Position numbers and translations under genes: made by a program. The notes under the pieces were generated by a model. That model ran no database searches and had not been told where the DNA came from. It saw nothing but the letters and a program-made list of their open reading frames with translations. From Acidimicrobiia bacterium (GTDB taxonomy: Bacteria > Actinomycetota > Acidimicrobiia > Acidimicrobiales > JACDCH01), in the NCBI GenBank assembly GCA_013694495.1, contig JACDCH010000422.1, positions 1 to 20,796 on the forward strand: DNA of 20,796 nt, in the 5' to 3' direction. This document shows, in pieces, positions 20,341-20,796 of the stretch. The stretch's first letter is position 1, and each line of letters begins with the position of its first letter.

Positions 20341-20796
20341 TCAGTACCCGAGCTCGGGATCGACGGGTCCGAGCAGCGGCTCGCCCGCCGCCCACCGGCG
20401 GAGGTTCTGCACGATGCGGGCCGATAGCAGCGGCACCGCCATCTCCGGCGTATTGCCGACGTGCGGCGTCACGACCGCGCCCGGGAGCGTCCACAGCGGG
20501 TGCCCGTCCGGGAGGGGTTCGGGATCGGTCACGTCGAGGCCGACGGCGCCGATCGATCCGTGCTGCAACGCGGCGACGAGGTCGTCGGTCACGACGTGCC
20601 CACCGCGGGCGACGTTCACCACGCAGGCGTGCTCGGCCAGCAGGTCGAGGCGGCGTCGATCGACGAGACCTCGCGTCTCGGGGGTCAGGGCGAGGGCCAG
20701 CACCAGCCCGTCGGCGCCGGCCAGCGCGCCGTCGAGCCCGTCGGGGCCGACGACCCGGGCCGCCCCGGCCATCGGCTCCGGCCGCCGGCGTACGAC
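20341..20796 (-). CDS. D-2-hydroxyacid dehydrogenase, partial (C-terminal part)
   Basis: The gene runs off the window, so only its last 151 residues are present. These enzymes interconvert 2-keto and D-2-hydroxy acids with NAD(P)H. After VVRRRPEP (just past the Rossmann GxGxxG turn, outside the window) come ADGLVLALALTPETRGLVD, VVNVARGGHVVTDDLVAAL with the substrate-binding Arg, GAVGLDVTDPEPLPDGHPLW with the catalytic Glu, and VVTPHVGNT with the catalytic His. The Arg-Glu-His set is complete. The acid substrate cannot be assigned. The gene is likely first of a unit with the J-domain and amidase genes. Confidence 0.92.
   Translation of the reverse strand, partial: VVRRRPEPMAGAARVVGPDGLDGALAGADGLVLALALTPETRGLVDRRRLDLLAEHACVVNVARGGHVVTDDLVAALQHGSIGAVGLDVTDPEPLPDGHPLWTLPGAVVTPHVGNTPEMAVPLLSARIVQNLRRWAAGEPLLGPVDPELGY

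Noticed and set aside
18881..20494. 537-codon minus-strand frame and the 452-codon plus-strand frame opposite it
   Set aside because: Both are shadows of the amidase, J-domain and dehydrogenase genes; their translations are Arg/Gly/Pro-rich without motifs.
1..20796. CRISPR array or defence system
   Set aside because: No regularly spaced 25-40 bp repeats with unique spacers and no cas, restriction or other defence genes were found; the only short tandem arrays are the 15-bp coding repeat and the 11-bp units by the tRNA.

Overview
The window is about 70% GC with strong G/C bias at third codon positions, GTG starts, Val-tRNA(CAC) without encoded CCA, and gene content typical of high-GC Actinomycetota. 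An Acidimicrobiia-like bacterium is my best guess, but no marker gene settles this.

Layout. (1) 0.15-2.3 kb, minus strand: a hemerythrin-domain protein with a 104-residue lysine/alanine tail, and an acyl-CoA dehydrogenase. (2) 2.37-4.95 kb, plus strand: a two-gene unit, MBOAT O-acyltransferase plus membrane-anchored SGNH/DUF459 hydrolase, of the type that O-acetylates extracytoplasmic polysaccharides. A palindromic TetR-type site lies in the divergent gap upstream. (3) 4.95-8.85 kb: YceH/DUF480 protein, an intergenic stretch with DnaA-box-like repeats, a GAF histidine kinase, a small DUF7662-like protein and uridine kinase. (4) 8.85-11.7 kb: a two-domain VOC protein, a DinB-family protein with a possible coupled 50-residue ORF, a DUF3592-like membrane protein and an NTF2/SnoaL-like protein. 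(5) 11.77-12.93 kb: trpF and a dihydrofolate-reductase-like gene, both frame-disrupted. (6) 12.9-18.1 kb: an accessory island that has decayed. It holds an SPW-like membrane protein, an SDR scrap, a MobF relaxase scrap, an intact chlorite-dismutase-family gene, a truncated Arc-type antitoxin, a truncated and frameshifted IS110 transposase with a structured leader (candidate bridge RNA), paired hairpin repeats, a small frameshifted gene ending in a strong hairpin, a lipoprotein, a 5'-truncated secreted-type domain, and the C-terminal stub of a tyrosine recombinase ending 86 bp from tRNA-Val. (7) 18.28-20.8 kb, minus strand: amidase, membrane-anchored J-domain protein and the 3' part of a D-2-hydroxyacid dehydrogenase.

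The main story is region 6: remnants of a tyrosine recombinase and a MobF relaxase beside a tRNA gene suggest an old integrative conjugative or mobilizable element that used tRNA-Val(CAC) as its attachment site, later rearranged by IS110 and deletions. About nine frame disruptions fall between 11.8 and 16.5 kb, against at most one weak case in the rest of the window. They may be real decay, or base-calling errors: three of the deletions are repaired by restoring one base in a GGCC.

Functions are inferred from motifs read by eye; no database search was possible.
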